Positions 1 to 9,555 of a DNA stretch of 64,000 bases are shown here, one piece after another. This stretch comes from Strigamia acuminata (Eukaryota; Arthropoda; Chilopoda; Geophilomorpha; Linotaeniidae): the NCBI GenBank assembly GCA_949358305.1, contig OX442314.1, positions 66,658,429-66,722,428 of the forward strand. The letters are read 5' to 3'. Each line of letters begins with the position of its first letter. The first letter of the stretch is position 1. The translations under genes and the position numbers were made by a program. The notes under the pieces were generated by a model. That model was given only the letters and a program-made list of their open reading frames with translations, made no database searches and had not been told where the DNA came from.

Positions 1-683
1 ATTGCAAGAACGGCCCAAACAAAAGACTTTTGCAACTCAATTTTAAATGTTAACACCGCTTTCTTATTGCAAATGACGGCCGGTAAATCGTTGTTCAAAC
101 TCAACGGAAATGACGGAACATCTTTATACCATCCACCTTTCTGGTGTAAAGCACCAAAACCAATTTTAATCTCGTCCACACAAAGGTAATATAAATAGTC
201 GTGAGTTTCGACAAATTCGGCATTTTGTATGGCCAGTTGTTTCGCAGCTGAATCCAGAATGTGGTCAACATCGTCCGAATGCATCACGAACGGATCGGCC
301 CGGTACCAATAATGTTGATCAGTCGACATCCTCAGGGAATGCCGATATCTCAATAGCATCATAACACTCACTTTGCACGAATTCATGCTGGCTGCAACTT
401 CTGCTGCCAATGCACGGATATTTGGAGTGGCGTCTTTCATCACGTCTTCTATGTCAAAAATCCTTTCGTCGAATTCGACAATGTAATCAAGCACTTGTCC
501 GTCAAAGATATTTTTGAAAAGGTAATACGGCCGAGGCTCAATGTTCACAAAATCATCATATTCTCGGCATTTTGCCAAGAGTTGTTCCAACTTGATGTGT
601 AACTTAAAATCCTTAGATAGTTGTCCACTTTCTCTTTTTCCTTTTAAAAACTCTACACATTTCTTGACTTTGTATCTATTCAT
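1..683 (-). CDS. Hypothetical protein, partial (runs off left edge)
   Basis: An uninterrupted reading frame starts at an ATG whose complement is at 681-683 and continues without a stop to base 1 (227 codons plus two bases), so the C-terminus lies outside the window. The N-terminus is MNRYKVKKCVEFLKG. The product is rich in charged and aromatic residues and has no obvious signal peptide or membrane segment; the visible part includes YYLFKNIFDG, DQHYWYRADPF and HDYLYYLCVDEIKIGFG. The last visible segment resembles a compact beta-rich domain, but this is only an impression. I do not recognise a family. Codon use looks ordinary, and the absence of stops over 680 bases in AT-rich DNA argues for real coding. 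It could be an exon of a host gene or part of a large DNA transposon. The sequence just upstream is AT-rich with no clear promoter. Confidence 0.6.
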   Translation of the reverse strand, partial: MNRYKVKKCVEFLKGKRESGQLSKDFKLHIKLEQLLAKCREYDDFVNIEPRPYYLFKNIFDGQVLDYIVEFDERIFDIEDVMKDATPNIRALAAEVAASMNSCKVSVMMLLRYRHSLRMSTDQHYWYRADPFVMHSDDVDHILDSAAKQLAIQNAEFVETHDYLYYLCVDEIKIGFGALHQKGGWYKDVPSFPLSLNNDLPAVICNKKAVLTFKIELQKSFVWAVLA

Positions 684-772
684 CTTAAGCACAGAGCGAA
701 TCTAAATGGATTTCATTTTTTTATATAAAAATAATTTAAGAAATAAAATAAATTAAACAAACACTAAGCATG

Positions 773-974
773 ATGCCAGAGCTAAGCCAGCCGTGCCATA
801 AACAGGCCGACTTTGTTAGCCTGACTGATCAAACAAACAAACAAACAAACACCACTCGAGGGGGGGTGCAGACAATTCAACCAGCAGCCACAAATCATCA
901 ACTGCTCAATTAACACACATCAGCTGAATGTCAGAGCTAAGTCAGCCGTGCCATAAACAGGCCGACATCATTAG
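773..974. repeat. Direct repeat pair of ~46 bp with (CAAA)n between
   Basis: A segment at 773-818 containing GCCGTGCCATAAACAGGCCG recurs at 928-974 with a few substitutions. Between the copies is a CAAA microsatellite (about 829-851). The rest of 684-1021 shows no gene. Confidence 0.7.
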
Positions 975-1021
975 TTCCGTCACTTCAGCCACTTCTGACT
1001 CTTGCTTACCTTGAAAATCTA

Positions 1022-1138
1022 GTCCTATCTTGTCTTTTCTTGCCCCGTCTTGTCCTATCTTGCCTTTTCTTGTCCTGTCTTGTCCTTTCTTGCCTTTTCT
1101 TGTCCTGTCTTGTCCTATCTGGTCCTATCTTGTCCTGG
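1022..1138. repeat. 10-bp minisatellite, TTGTCCTTTC type
   Basis: About eleven tandem copies of a decamer related to CTTGTCCTTT, with C/T and a few C/A variants. The strand shown is strongly pyrimidine-rich. Because the unit is 10 bp, a 30-bp (10-residue) periodic open frame arises by itself and is not taken as coding. A second array of the same decamer is at 3308-3412, and a remnant lies near 1420-1436. Confidence 0.9.
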
Positions 1139-1590
1139 GATCGCTTTGTTGTAAATTTTTCAAAGTTTTTTTTGAAAATTTTGAAAATTTGAGCATAGGT
1201 TCCCCACTCCTTCAGGGTCCAAGGTTGTTGATCAACTGAAAAAATTCTGATTTGTTACTCCTTATATACCCGTGATGTGACCTTTAAGAAAATTCAATTA
1301 GAAACCAGTTTGAACCGGTTTGGTACCTTATAACATCACGCAATTAAATATCTATTCATTTGTGAAAAAAAAATTGAAGGGTAAGCATCATTTTTTTATG
1401 CTCCTGAAATCCATCTGTGTCCTTTCTTGTCCTAAGGTCGCTTTGTTGTAAATTTTTCTAAGTTTTTTTCAAAATTTTCCCAATTTTTTTTTTTTAAAAA
1501 ATCAGAAATTCGGGCATAGGTTGCCCACTCCTTCAGGGTCCAAATTCGTTGATCAACTGAAAAAATTCTGATTTGTCACCCCTTATATAC
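1139..1590 (+). repeat. Dispersed repeat, two direct copies (family also at 2937-3050 and 3413-3573)
   Basis: A ~130-150 bp unit contains CACTCCTTCAGGGTCCAA and GATCAACTGAAAAAATTCTG and ends in CCTTATATAC. It appears at about 1139-1272 and 1433-1590 in plus orientation, 2937-3050 in minus, and 3413-3573 in plus. Between the first two copies is a second shared block with ACCAGTTTGAACCGGTTTGG and AACATCACGCAATTAAATATC, seen again at 3765-3925. These look like copies of one non-coding transposable element or its arms. No coding capacity is seen. Confidence 0.75.
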
Positions 1591-2087
1591 TGTTACGCGG
1601 TTGGCGAGCACACTGTAAGCCAGTTGTTGCCACCACGTTTCCGTACTTATTTGATTAGAAATAACTCATTAAATTCTCAATAGAGTTCGCCTTAAGCGAA
1701 TGAGGTAATCAGTTTACCTATCAATCATTAATAGAACAGCCCAAACCTATTTAAGTCTGGGTTTGACTCAGAGAGGACACAGAGCTTGTCAGGCAGTTAT
1801 TGCAGTGGCATCTCAAGGTTTTATTGTCATAGATTTAGTGTTATTCATGCTCATAGAATTAAGATAGTTTTAGTTAGTCTTAAGTTATTCTTAAGTTTAT
1901 TATTATTTGGAATTGCCTTATGTTTTATAACAGAATAAATATATTTTATATTATTTAAACATAACCAATGAGTCCTTCTTATTTACACCCCAAGTCAGTT
2001 AAATAAATGCAATTAGTCTTTGACTAAAATCTAGTTTCATCTAAAGTATTTACGTGGTCAAACAGTAGTCAGTCTGGCCACGTAACA
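1591..2087 (+). mobile_element. Solo LTR (497 bp) with ATAC target duplication
   Basis: The segment begins TGTTACG and ends CGTAACA, a 7-bp terminal inverted repeat with canonical TG...CA ends. It is flanked on both sides by ATAC (1587-1590 and 2088-2091). Removing it with one ATAC restores the sequence CTTATATACCCACAAAA, which is found uninterrupted near 3556-3574, so the empty site is visible in the same window. Inside are a TATTTAAG box near 1749 and an AATAAA near 1934, fitting an LTR promoter and poly(A) signal in plus orientation. The 4-bp duplication fits a Gypsy-type LTR. No internal region remains, so it probably arose by LTR-LTR recombination. Confidence 0.85.
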
Positions 2088-2172
2088 ATACCCACAAAAG
2101 ATCATTCTAGAAAATTCAAGTAAAAACTAGTTTGAACCGGTTTGGAAGGGGATTCCCCGTTTTTGCAGTATA

Positions 2173-2936
2173 CAGGGTGGAACAAAAGTCTGTTCCCCCC
2201 TCAAATATTTCCTCAGCAATTGCATCTAGGCCAACTTTGATGAAGCGATCGTATAGGAAGTTGGGTGAGAGCAATCCAATGATGTCATCAAATTTGACCT
2301 TGAAGGCTATTTTCAAGGTTATTCACTTGCTAACTTCTAAACCAATCAGGTTAGAGCAAAAAAGTCAATTACAAAGTTGTAGAGCATCATCAAATTAGTA
2401 CTATCCAACTTATCTTAGTCATCTTAAGTTAAATGTTTTCCTTTTCAAAAGGAGACAAATCAGAAAAAAATCAGCAAAGTGAAATTTTTTATTCTTGTGA
2501 TAAAATAATTATTAGGGCATTAAAAAAAGGCAGTGGTTGTTCTTGTTTACTTGCATAATGATACACATTTGAATATGTTTATTTAAGTAATTCAGTATTT
2601 TTGTGATAGAAATTTAAGTTTTGTCACAATGGCTGGCTTTATTTCAGCTGATTTGTCTTCTTTTTAAAAGGAAAACATTTAACTTAAGATGACTAAGATA
2701 AGTTGGATAGTACTAATTTGATGATGCTCTACAACTTTGTAATTGACTTTTTTGCTCTAACCTGATTGGTTTAGAAGTTAGCAAGTGAATAACCTTGAAA
2801 ATGGCCTTCAAGGTCAAATTTGATGACATCATTGGATTGCTCTCACCCAACTTCCTATACGATCGCTTCATCAAAGTTGGCCTAGATGCAATTGCTCAGG
2901 AAATATTTGAGGGGAACAGACTTTTGTTCCACCCTG
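2173..2936. mobile_element. Mariner-like foldback (MITE) element, short form
   Basis: The ends are CAGGGTGGAACAAAAGTCTG and its complement, each next to a TA dinucleotide, as for Tc1/mariner insertions. About 300 bp at each end (2173-2472 and 2637-2936) form a long inverted repeat around a ~165-bp middle. There is no transposase frame. A longer relative lies at 30992-33059. Comparing the two, this copy is the long form in inverted orientation with its central ~450 bp deleted near TTTTTA/ATTA. The 66- and 88-codon frames inside are arms read from either strand, not genes. Confidence 0.85.
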
Positions 2937-3307
2937 TATAAGGAGTGACAAATCAGAATTTTTTCAGTTGATCAACGAATTTGGACCCTGAAGGAGTGGG
3001 CAACCTATGCCCAAATTTTCAAAATTTTCAAAAAAACTTTGAAAAATTTTCATTTTGTCCAGGAGTCAAATTTAGGATTTTTGGTTGCCAATTTTGTTAG
3101 CAGATGGCGCTGACACACGTCTATTCAACCACGAGTTCACTCACCTGGATTTCACTGCCTCCAGCTATCAGCCGCGCCATTCACTGAAAAAACCTGCTTT
3201 GCAAGTGACCGGCCTGTTGCGTAACCGTAGTGAGCGCCGTCTGGTGAGTTTTAGATGAATTAAAGGTATAAACAAAGCAGGAAAAAGCAGTCGGTTAACG
3301 GTATGAT

Positions 3308-3412
3308 TCTGTCCTTTCTTGTCCTTTCTTGTCTTTTCTTGTCTTTTCTTGTCTTTTCTTGTCTTTTCTTGTCCTTTCTTGTCCTTTCTTGTCCTTTCTT
3401 GTCTTTTCTTGT
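3308..3412. repeat. 10-bp minisatellite, second array
   Basis: Ten and a half copies of CTTGTCCTTT/CTTGTCTTTT. As at 1022-1138, the array sits directly upstream of a copy of the dispersed repeat (3413-3573), so the minisatellite seems to be part of that repeat's structure. The short stretch 3051-3307 before it is unique sequence with no recognisable gene. Confidence 0.9.
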
Positions 3413-3600
3413 TTTATTGTGAATTTTACTAAGTTTTTTTTTTCAAAAAATTTTCAAAGTTTTTTTGAAAAAAAAAATCAAAAATTTGGGCATAGGTACC
3501 CCACTCCGACAGGGTCCAAAGTCGATGATCAACTGAAAAAATTCTGATTTGTCACTCCTTATATACCCACAAAACCGGAAGTGATGAGTCATCACAGAAC

Positions 3601-3762
3601 ATTCTAGAAAATTCCAATCAAGGACAATCCAGGAAGAAATAAGAGATAATAAAAATTCTAGAAAATTCCAATCCAGGACAATCCAGGAAGAAATAAGAGA
3701 TAATAAAAATTCTAGAAAATTCCAATCAAGGACAATCCAGGAAGAAATAAGAGATAATAAAA
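3601..3762. repeat. 54-bp tandem triplication
   Basis: Three nearly identical 54-bp units (3601-3654, 3655-3708, 3709-3762) each begin ATTCTAGAAAATTCCAATC; only one base differs (CAAGG/CCAGG). Because 54 is a multiple of three, it produces a periodic open frame on the minus strand with an 18-residue repeat. This reflects the repeat, not a protein. Confidence 0.92.
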
Positions 3763-4019
3763 ATTCACTCCTTATATACCGCAAAACGGGGAATCCCCTC
3801 CAAAAACCAGTTTGAACCGGTTTGGAACCGTATGACATCACGCAATTAAATATCTTTTCACTCGTGAAAAAAAAAATTTGAAGAGTAAGCATCATTTTTT
3901 TATGCTCCTGAAATCCATCTGAGTCATTGCCTGTGAGACATGTCACGTGACCGGTGAAAAACACACAACCATTTTTTTGGACCGATCCTAATGAAACTCG
4001 ACCATCTGGTCAAACCCGT

Positions 4020-4104
4020 ATATAAACGGCCGCCATTTTGTCCATTTTGCCCTCGGGCCAAATTTGGGACTTTTAATAGCCAATTTTGATAATAGATGGC
4101 GCTG
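4020..4104. repeat. Dispersed repeat copy related to 3040-3106
   Basis: The order ATTTTGTCC, a CAAATTT block, GCCAATTTTG and AGATGGCGCTG is shared between 4031-4103 and 3050-3107 in the same orientation, with many differences. Nothing coding is seen here. Confidence 0.5.
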
Positions 4105-4109
4105 CCTAT

Positions 4110-4137
4110 CCTAAACCTAAACCTAACCTAACCTAAA
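4110..4137 (-). repeat. Short interstitial telomere-like (CCTAA)n tract
   Basis: Five consecutive CCTAA or CCTAAA units. TTAGG, read on the opposite strand, is the usual arthropod telomere repeat. The tract is only ~28 bp and lies at the truncated end of a BEL element, so it may mark a repaired break or be a chance simple repeat. Confidence 0.5.
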
Positions 4138-4177
4138 CATCCTCATTCTCCCGCCCTCGAACCACTTCCTCATGCCT

Positions 4178-6754
4178 CTAAGTTTGAGCCAGAAATGAAG
4201 GATTGCCCATTTGGTGCCTGATCCAGTGGAGTAAATTTTCCAACAACAGGTTGATCATAACTTGGAGGAACGCTTGCTTAATGTCGGCTATTATTGGAAT
4301 ACAATAGAGACGGAATCTCACAATAACGAGTATTAAGTCTGGGTTGAGGGAAGGTCCCGGAAATAGACAGTCATTAAGGGAACGCTTTCCTTTTTTGGAT
4401 GAAAACGCGTTAAACACTACTCTAAATTTTGTCGTGTCTCGATCCTCCTTGATTACAGGGTGGTGAGGTATATTGTAGGTTCCTTTCTTCAGAAAACGCT
4501 CCTCTTTTGGGACTTCCTCCGCGTGATTTTCGTGAATATACTGCCACATGGACTCGTCGTAACGTTTTTTGTAATCCTCGTTGGCATCTATTCTTTTGAG
4601 CGTGTTAGCCAGTTGGTTCATGGCCAACTCCCAATTGGATTCCAAGTCGACTTCCTGTCCATTGAATGGCAGCATGACTTCATAACGTCCATCGTCTAGA
4701 CGCTTCGTAGTTGATTCGAATCGATCGCGAATAAAGTCGGATTCTTTTTCTCCCGCATTTATTCCGATTGCTTCCAAGTTCCACAGTTTGTCCAATTTTT
4801 CTTGGATGTCTAAGTCGCATGTATTACAACATGTTGTCATTCCTTCCTCATCCTCAAACAAATTGGTGTTTCCAGCCGCTCCAGCCAAGACCCATCCAAA
4901 AATTGTGTTAATGAGTCCAAGGTCGGCGTTTACCTTTTTCTTGCCATCTTTAACGACCTTCCACCACACGTCGACCCCTAAAAGCACATCAATTTGAGCA
5001 GTCTTAGCTGGTAGGTCTTCAGCAAGTTCGAGATTTAGTTTCTTCACTTTGTCAATCATTGATGAGTTCAGAATGCCTTGCACTCGTGGCAAATCTTCCA
5101 CAGAAAGCATGGAAAGTTTCAAATCTTGAGTGTCATTTTTACTCTGCAGTGTGACATTGAACACATCGTAGTCCGTGGCTGCTGGAGACGAATCATTAAA
5201 ACGTTGTGTGGTGGCAGAAACACTGCCGCACTTTTTAAGTTTCAGTCTTTCAACAAATTCTTTTGTGATGAACGATCGATGGCTTCCCGGGTCGATCATT
5301 CCGCGAATGCTGTGAGTTCCTCCTGATTTTGTTTTGAGGTCCGCGGTGAAGATCATTAGTTGTAGAGTCGTCGAGATTGCGCATGAAACATGTGTTGTTA
5401 CTTGTGGCTCCTTCGGCTTCTCCGCAGCGCTCGTTGAATTCTTCACCTCGGATTTTTTGCATATTGTGGAATGGTGTCGCCCACCACAATGTTTACAAGA
5501 AAATTTGACCTTGCAGTCTCCCACTCTATGCCCAGTTCTGAAACAATTAAAACACAGTCGGTTTTTCTTAACTATTTCGATTTTCGCGTTAATTTCGAAA
5601 TCCTTTTTACAAGAGCCGTTTAAATGTTCATCTTCACAAAAAATGCACTTGTTTGTCTTGAAAGGCGTATTCTTGCTTTCAGATTTCGGTTCACTCTTCG
5701 TTTTCGCACTAGTAGACTGCTTGGCGTCTTGAGTAGTTGCGCACGTGGTCATTGAACCTTTCACTTTCGTTTTCTCTACGTCCGATTTTTCATTCTTGTC
5801 TTTTTTCGATTTTTCCGAAACGTTTTCAGTTCGTTCGGCCATCGCAACTTCATTCACAAAGAAATTGAGCAACGTAACAATGTTCTTATTTTGAATTCCG
5901 TGAACTTGGTAAAATCTTAATGCCATTGAAGTTGGAAACTTGCTAATTATGTCGGGCAATAAGAAAGCTCCGGAAGTTTGAATTGGAATCTTAAGTTGCT
6001 CGAGAAGTCTAATAGTCGCAGAAATCTTTGTCAAATTCGTTTTTATCGCTTTCGTTGGATATACACTCGTAACAGATTTTAATTCTCGAATTGATTTTAT
6101 TAACGCAGTTTGTTGGGCATCCTCATCACCAAAATGTCTTTCGAGTTCTTCTCTTGCAAGGTCGTAGGATTCCTCGATCAGGGGAAAAGTTGAGATGAGA
6201 ATTGCCGCTTCTCCAGTACACATAGTTTGTAAATACTGGAGTTTTTCAATGTTACTCAGGTCTGGATCCTTGTGTACGGAGGTCTCGAAGTTGCTTTTGA
6301 ATGTTCTGTACTTCAAAATATCTCCGTCGAATTTTACGGAATCCAGTTTGGGCAGCTTCGAATTTTTTCTAAACGTTGCTGTCGCGTTCAAGGTTGTATT
6401 CTGGTTTGAGTTTGTCGACGTATTTAATCTTCCTCCCAAAGTTGGAAGTGATCGCTTTGAAATTTCGTATCTCGTGCGAAGAAGATCCACTCTTGCTTGC
6501 ATAGTCTCAAGCTTGTCAATGCATTCTAGATAATAGCCGTGGTCCGAATATTCCTGTAGATCATTCAGCGCACCGACTATTCTCGTTTCTTTCGGGGTCG
6601 CAGTTTGCACCAGCGCTTCCAGTTCACCTGGATCTGCTGTCTTCTCCGATATAGACAACAAATGATTCATTGCAGTGACTTGCGACTCCCAACGTTGTTG
6701 TTGCACTTCGATTTGATCCTCAGTTAGAAGATCTCTCATTGTAGGTTCCGCCAT
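4178..6754 (-). pseudogene. BEL/Pao retrotransposon gag-protease-RT, 3'-truncated (BEL-A)
   Basis: An 858-codon frame starts at an ATG complemented at 6752-6754. Residues ~130-300 match the DUF1759 gag region (KLPKLDSVKFDGD, then EKLQYLQTMCTGEA). Three Cys/His knuckles follow (C370-C382, C401-C414, C420-C432), then a retropepsin-type domain with MIDPGSHRSF (Asp488). The RT begins near residue 735 (NIPHHPVIKEDRDTTKFRV) and reaches ADIKQAFLQV, after which similarity to the complete BEL at 44655-52491 fades and a stop follows. The YxDD box, RNase H and integrase are absent, so the element is truncated at its 3' end and cannot move by itself. The 5' LTR must lie at higher coordinates but I could not delimit it. 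Gag here would form particles and the protease would cleave them. It is a different BEL family from the copy at 44655. Confidence 0.85.
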
Positions 6755-6829
6755 TTTCTCTGTCCTCTCTCACAAAAAATTCGGCTGTGAAATTTGGAAA
6801 GAACAGATAAAAACGGGCATGACAATTCA

Positions 6830-7192
6830 ACTTTGTTTTAATTTTTAAGAGAATAAACCTTGTAATTTTATCCCCCAAAAATTTCTCAATTTTCACGGTT
6901 TTTGTTTTAACTTTAAAGAGAATAAACTTTTTTATTTTATCCCCCAAAAAGCACTCAATTTTCACGGTCCTTGGTGACACGTGAGAATTTTAGAATATCA
7001 AATGTTTGGCCAATCGAGGATGACAAAAAATTTGAGCGGTTTTTGTGTACGTAAATAAAACGTGACACAATTACCCTGTACAGTTTGAAAATAATTGACG
7101 GTTTGTTTTGCAACAAAGCACGCCAATAAACTCTTTTGAAAACAATTGACGGTTCGTTTTGCAACAAAACACGCCAATAACTCCTAACATTA
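6830..7192. repeat. Two local tandem duplications in the BEL-A 5' region
   Basis: About 68 bp with AAGAGAATAAAC and ATTTTATCCCCCAAAAA is present twice (about 6834-6903 and 6904-6972). About 53 bp with AATTGACGGTTTGTTTTGCAAC is present twice (about 7085-7135 and 7136-7190). Both are imperfect duplications inside the presumed leader/LTR of BEL-A. Confidence 0.65.
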
Positions 7193-8091
7193 AATTTTGA
7201 CTCTACTGACAGCTCATTCAACTTGAAACTAGTCAGTTTTACTCGAAATAAATATAATCTCCCCCGCTTATGGCGGTTATAATGGAGAACTAAGCATGCA
7301 ATGAAAAAACACTTCAAAATTTGATATGAAAACACTTTTACTAAAATTTTCCCCAAAACTAGCAAATGAAACAACAAAAACACCAATGGAATACCCAAAA
7401 CAATACCCTCATGCAATAAAAATCCCCAAAATGAAAACACAGAACTCCAAAAACAAGAAAATGCAAATAATCCAGGGGCAAATCGTCTTCCCAGCGCAGC
7501 GCGTTGTGTATCCAAATATGGCGACCGGAAGATCCCGTTGCTTGCACACGATTGTTCAAATTCGACGCCGTACCTGTCCTCGTTGTGGCTGAAGTCACGT
7601 TGAACGTTGACACTACTTGTAGCAGACGACGAATCGCGAACGTAAATTATTCCGTTGATCGCACCAAACGCACGATCGGACGTTGCACTGACGTCACGAC
7701 GAAAACACAGAAAGAATGCAACGGCAATCCTGGTCACGGCTACCAAAACTAGATAATCGATGTTGCGGTCGGTCAACACGAATATAGAAGAAATGGGCAT
7801 TTGCGGTTTGAAATTCCCGCCACTATGATTTGATGATCGTATAGCAAAGTACGTACATAAACCGTGCTGGAAACCACAATAATCACTCCCGAATCCATTG
7901 TTGCACGAGGAGAAAGCATTAGAGAGCACTGTTGCAAGGTATCCCAGTGCTTGTTTATCCATAAGCCAGCGGGGAAATAGATTTACTACTCCCGGCACAT
8001 TGGAAAAAGATGGCGGAAATAATATTAAACACGAGCTAAAATTCAACAACTTCTTTAATGAACGGTTAGATGATAACTGAATAAAATACAC
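6955..8091 (-). CDS. Long open frame upstream of BEL-A gag, unknown, doubtful
   Basis: A 378-codon frame (start MYFIQLSSNRSLKKLL) lies directly upstream of the BEL-A gag on the same strand, in what should be the element's leader and 5' LTR. It contains a hydrophobic block near residues 210-260 (VFSFWGFLLHEGIVLGIPLV) and an internal duplication (WRVLLQNEPS / WRALLQNKPS) that comes from the ~53-bp nucleotide duplication. I recognise no domain. The length is unusual for chance in AT-rich DNA, but the periodic internal repeat and lack of family features make it likely to be a non-coding LTR/leader frame. An alternative is an element-encoded accessory protein. Confidence 0.2.
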   Translation of the reverse strand: MYFIQLSSNRSLKKLLNFSSCLILFPPSFSNVPGVVNLFPRWLMDKQALGYLATVLSNAFSSCNNGFGSDYCGFQHGLCTYFAIRSSNHSGGNFKPQMPISSIFVLTDRNIDYLVLVAVTRIAVAFFLCFRRDVSATSDRAFGAINGIIYVRDSSSATSSVNVQRDFSHNEDRYGVEFEQSCASNGIFRSPYLDTQRAALGRRFAPGLFAFSCFWSSVFSFWGFLLHEGIVLGIPLVFLLFHLLVLGKILVKVFSYQILKCFFIACLVLHYNRHKRGRLYLFRVKLTSFKLNELSVESKFNVRSYWRVLLQNEPSIVFKRVYWRALLQNKPSIIFKLYRVIVSRFIYVHKNRSNFLSSSIGQTFDILKFSRVTKDREN

Positions 8092-9066
8092 GAATGTAAT
8101 TGGCCCTCAAGGGAGCCGCACATGCGCAATACCGAAAATGGCACGCGCCGAGCCGATTAGCGGCGAAATACGGACACAAAATTCTCCGTTGTCATGGCAA
8201 CGGAGGAAAACGAAATACAGGCAAAGTTGACAAATTGTGAAATTAGCACGGATTACAGTTTGTAATATATCAAAATGACCGCAAGAATGCAGTGAATAAA
8301 AAAGCTAATCATAACAATTCGATTCAATAAGTAAAACAATGAAAACGAAGCACAAAACAATGATCGTGTAGCAGACGATCGCGATAGCCAATTACAGACA
8401 AGTATGATGACGAAACCGTAAGATTTGAATTTAAAATGGCTTTAAAACACAAAATAACATAAGAATTCAGGTTAAAAAACATCGTAATGGAATAGTATAA
8501 TCAATTCAATCAATATACATCGCAAACAAATTGAAATAAAAACGAATTACCGATAAATTCCAACATGGCGGCCTCGAACGTCATGTTGGCGGTAAAACCA
8601 GTACATTTGAAATTAGATGCACAGAATGTTAATAAAAACCACATAGGAATGTTAAATAGAATTAGGAAATGTTATTTCCTGCACAAAATCACAATATTTA
8701 TTCAACACAACACTTTGAAATAGATCGTAAGCCGCACGAACCGAGCATTATCGGCCGGGCCCATGCGGTGGCCGACAACGAACGTTCGTACTGACGAAAC
8801 GAAAACACTTGGGCAATAATAAAGCACACCAGTCGAAAGAGCAGACTTTAATTAGTAGAAAGCAATTGTAAATAGAATTCTTAACAACTCGGAAAGTAGA
8901 GAACGAAACGTTAGAAGTTCTAACGAAACGAGACTAGTAATGGAAAAATGACGTCACGCGTGTAGCGTAACTCAACTACACTTCGACGAATGTACTTAAA
9001 AATGCCGTAAATCATGAAAATGCATAAGAAATCAATGAGATAAGACACAAAGCTTTGAAAACACTT
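8092..9066. other. Intergenic / presumed BEL-A 5' LTR region, no gene seen
   Basis: No frame with recognisable content. An 8-bp-stem inverted repeat CTCCGTTG...CAACGGAG is near 8188-8210, and another with AACATG...CATGTT near 8561-8588. Before the Copia-A insertion this stretch was continuous with 22691-22871. It may include the rest of BEL-A, but I found no TG...CA pair to prove an LTR. Confidence 0.4.
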
Positions 9067-9071
9067 GAAAT

Positions 9072-9538
9072 TGATAGGCTTGTAGGCGCCGGACATCGAA
9101 GGAAAAGAGCTGAGACTCGAATTAACGGGTGCGGGAACTCGCATCATGCGACCGCCATGTTTATTCATCGTGATGAGAAGGAAGAATATAACAGCGCACC
9201 TCTTTCGAGGCTACAAAGCTTAAAGTAGAACAAATCATTGTTAACAAGTAATGATTTGTCCTTTACATAACAAAAGTAAAGTAAACCCGGCATAAACAAT
9301 AGATAATGTAAACAAAGGCCATGAGAAACTAAAAGATAAGCGCTCATATTAGAGCAGATGACATATGGGCATGTCATTGCTAATAAGCACATTGGTTGGG
9401 GCACTTAGCACAGGAACGAGGGTTTAAAAGTCAATATCAACCAATGTAACATGGAAACAGAATTGCAATGACACACACGTTGCATTTAACCGGAAACATG
9501 CAACCGATAAGATCAAACAGTTGGGCATTTTTCTAACA
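9072..9538 (-). repeat. Copia-A 3' LTR
   Basis: 467 bp, matching 22219-22685. It contains an AATAAACATGGCGG block (complement near 9152-9166) and the conserved LTR hairpin (9228-9261). The 3' boundary is set by the GAAAT target duplication and the polypurine tract. Confidence 0.95.
9228..9261 (-). promoter_or_regulatory. Conserved LTR hairpin (Copia-A copy)
   Basis: In element sense GGACAAATCATT pairs with AATGATTTGTTC around a ~9-nt loop. The same hairpin is in the LTRs of Copia-B (12254-12288, 18765-18799) and Copia-C (36832-36866, 43340-43374). The second Copia-A LTR has it at 22375-22408. Confidence 0.7.
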
Positions 9539-9555
9539 AATCCCCCTTTGCGGAA

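Noticed and set aside
1030-1239. 69- and 72-codon frames (also 3329-3547) with 10-residue periodic Ser/Phe/Leu-rich peptides
   Set aside because: They are translations of the 10-bp minisatellite; periodicity comes from the DNA repeat and there is no other support.
3443-3964. 173-codon minus frame with an 18-residue repeat
   Set aside because: The repeat is the 54-bp triplication, and the rest is dispersed repeat sequence.
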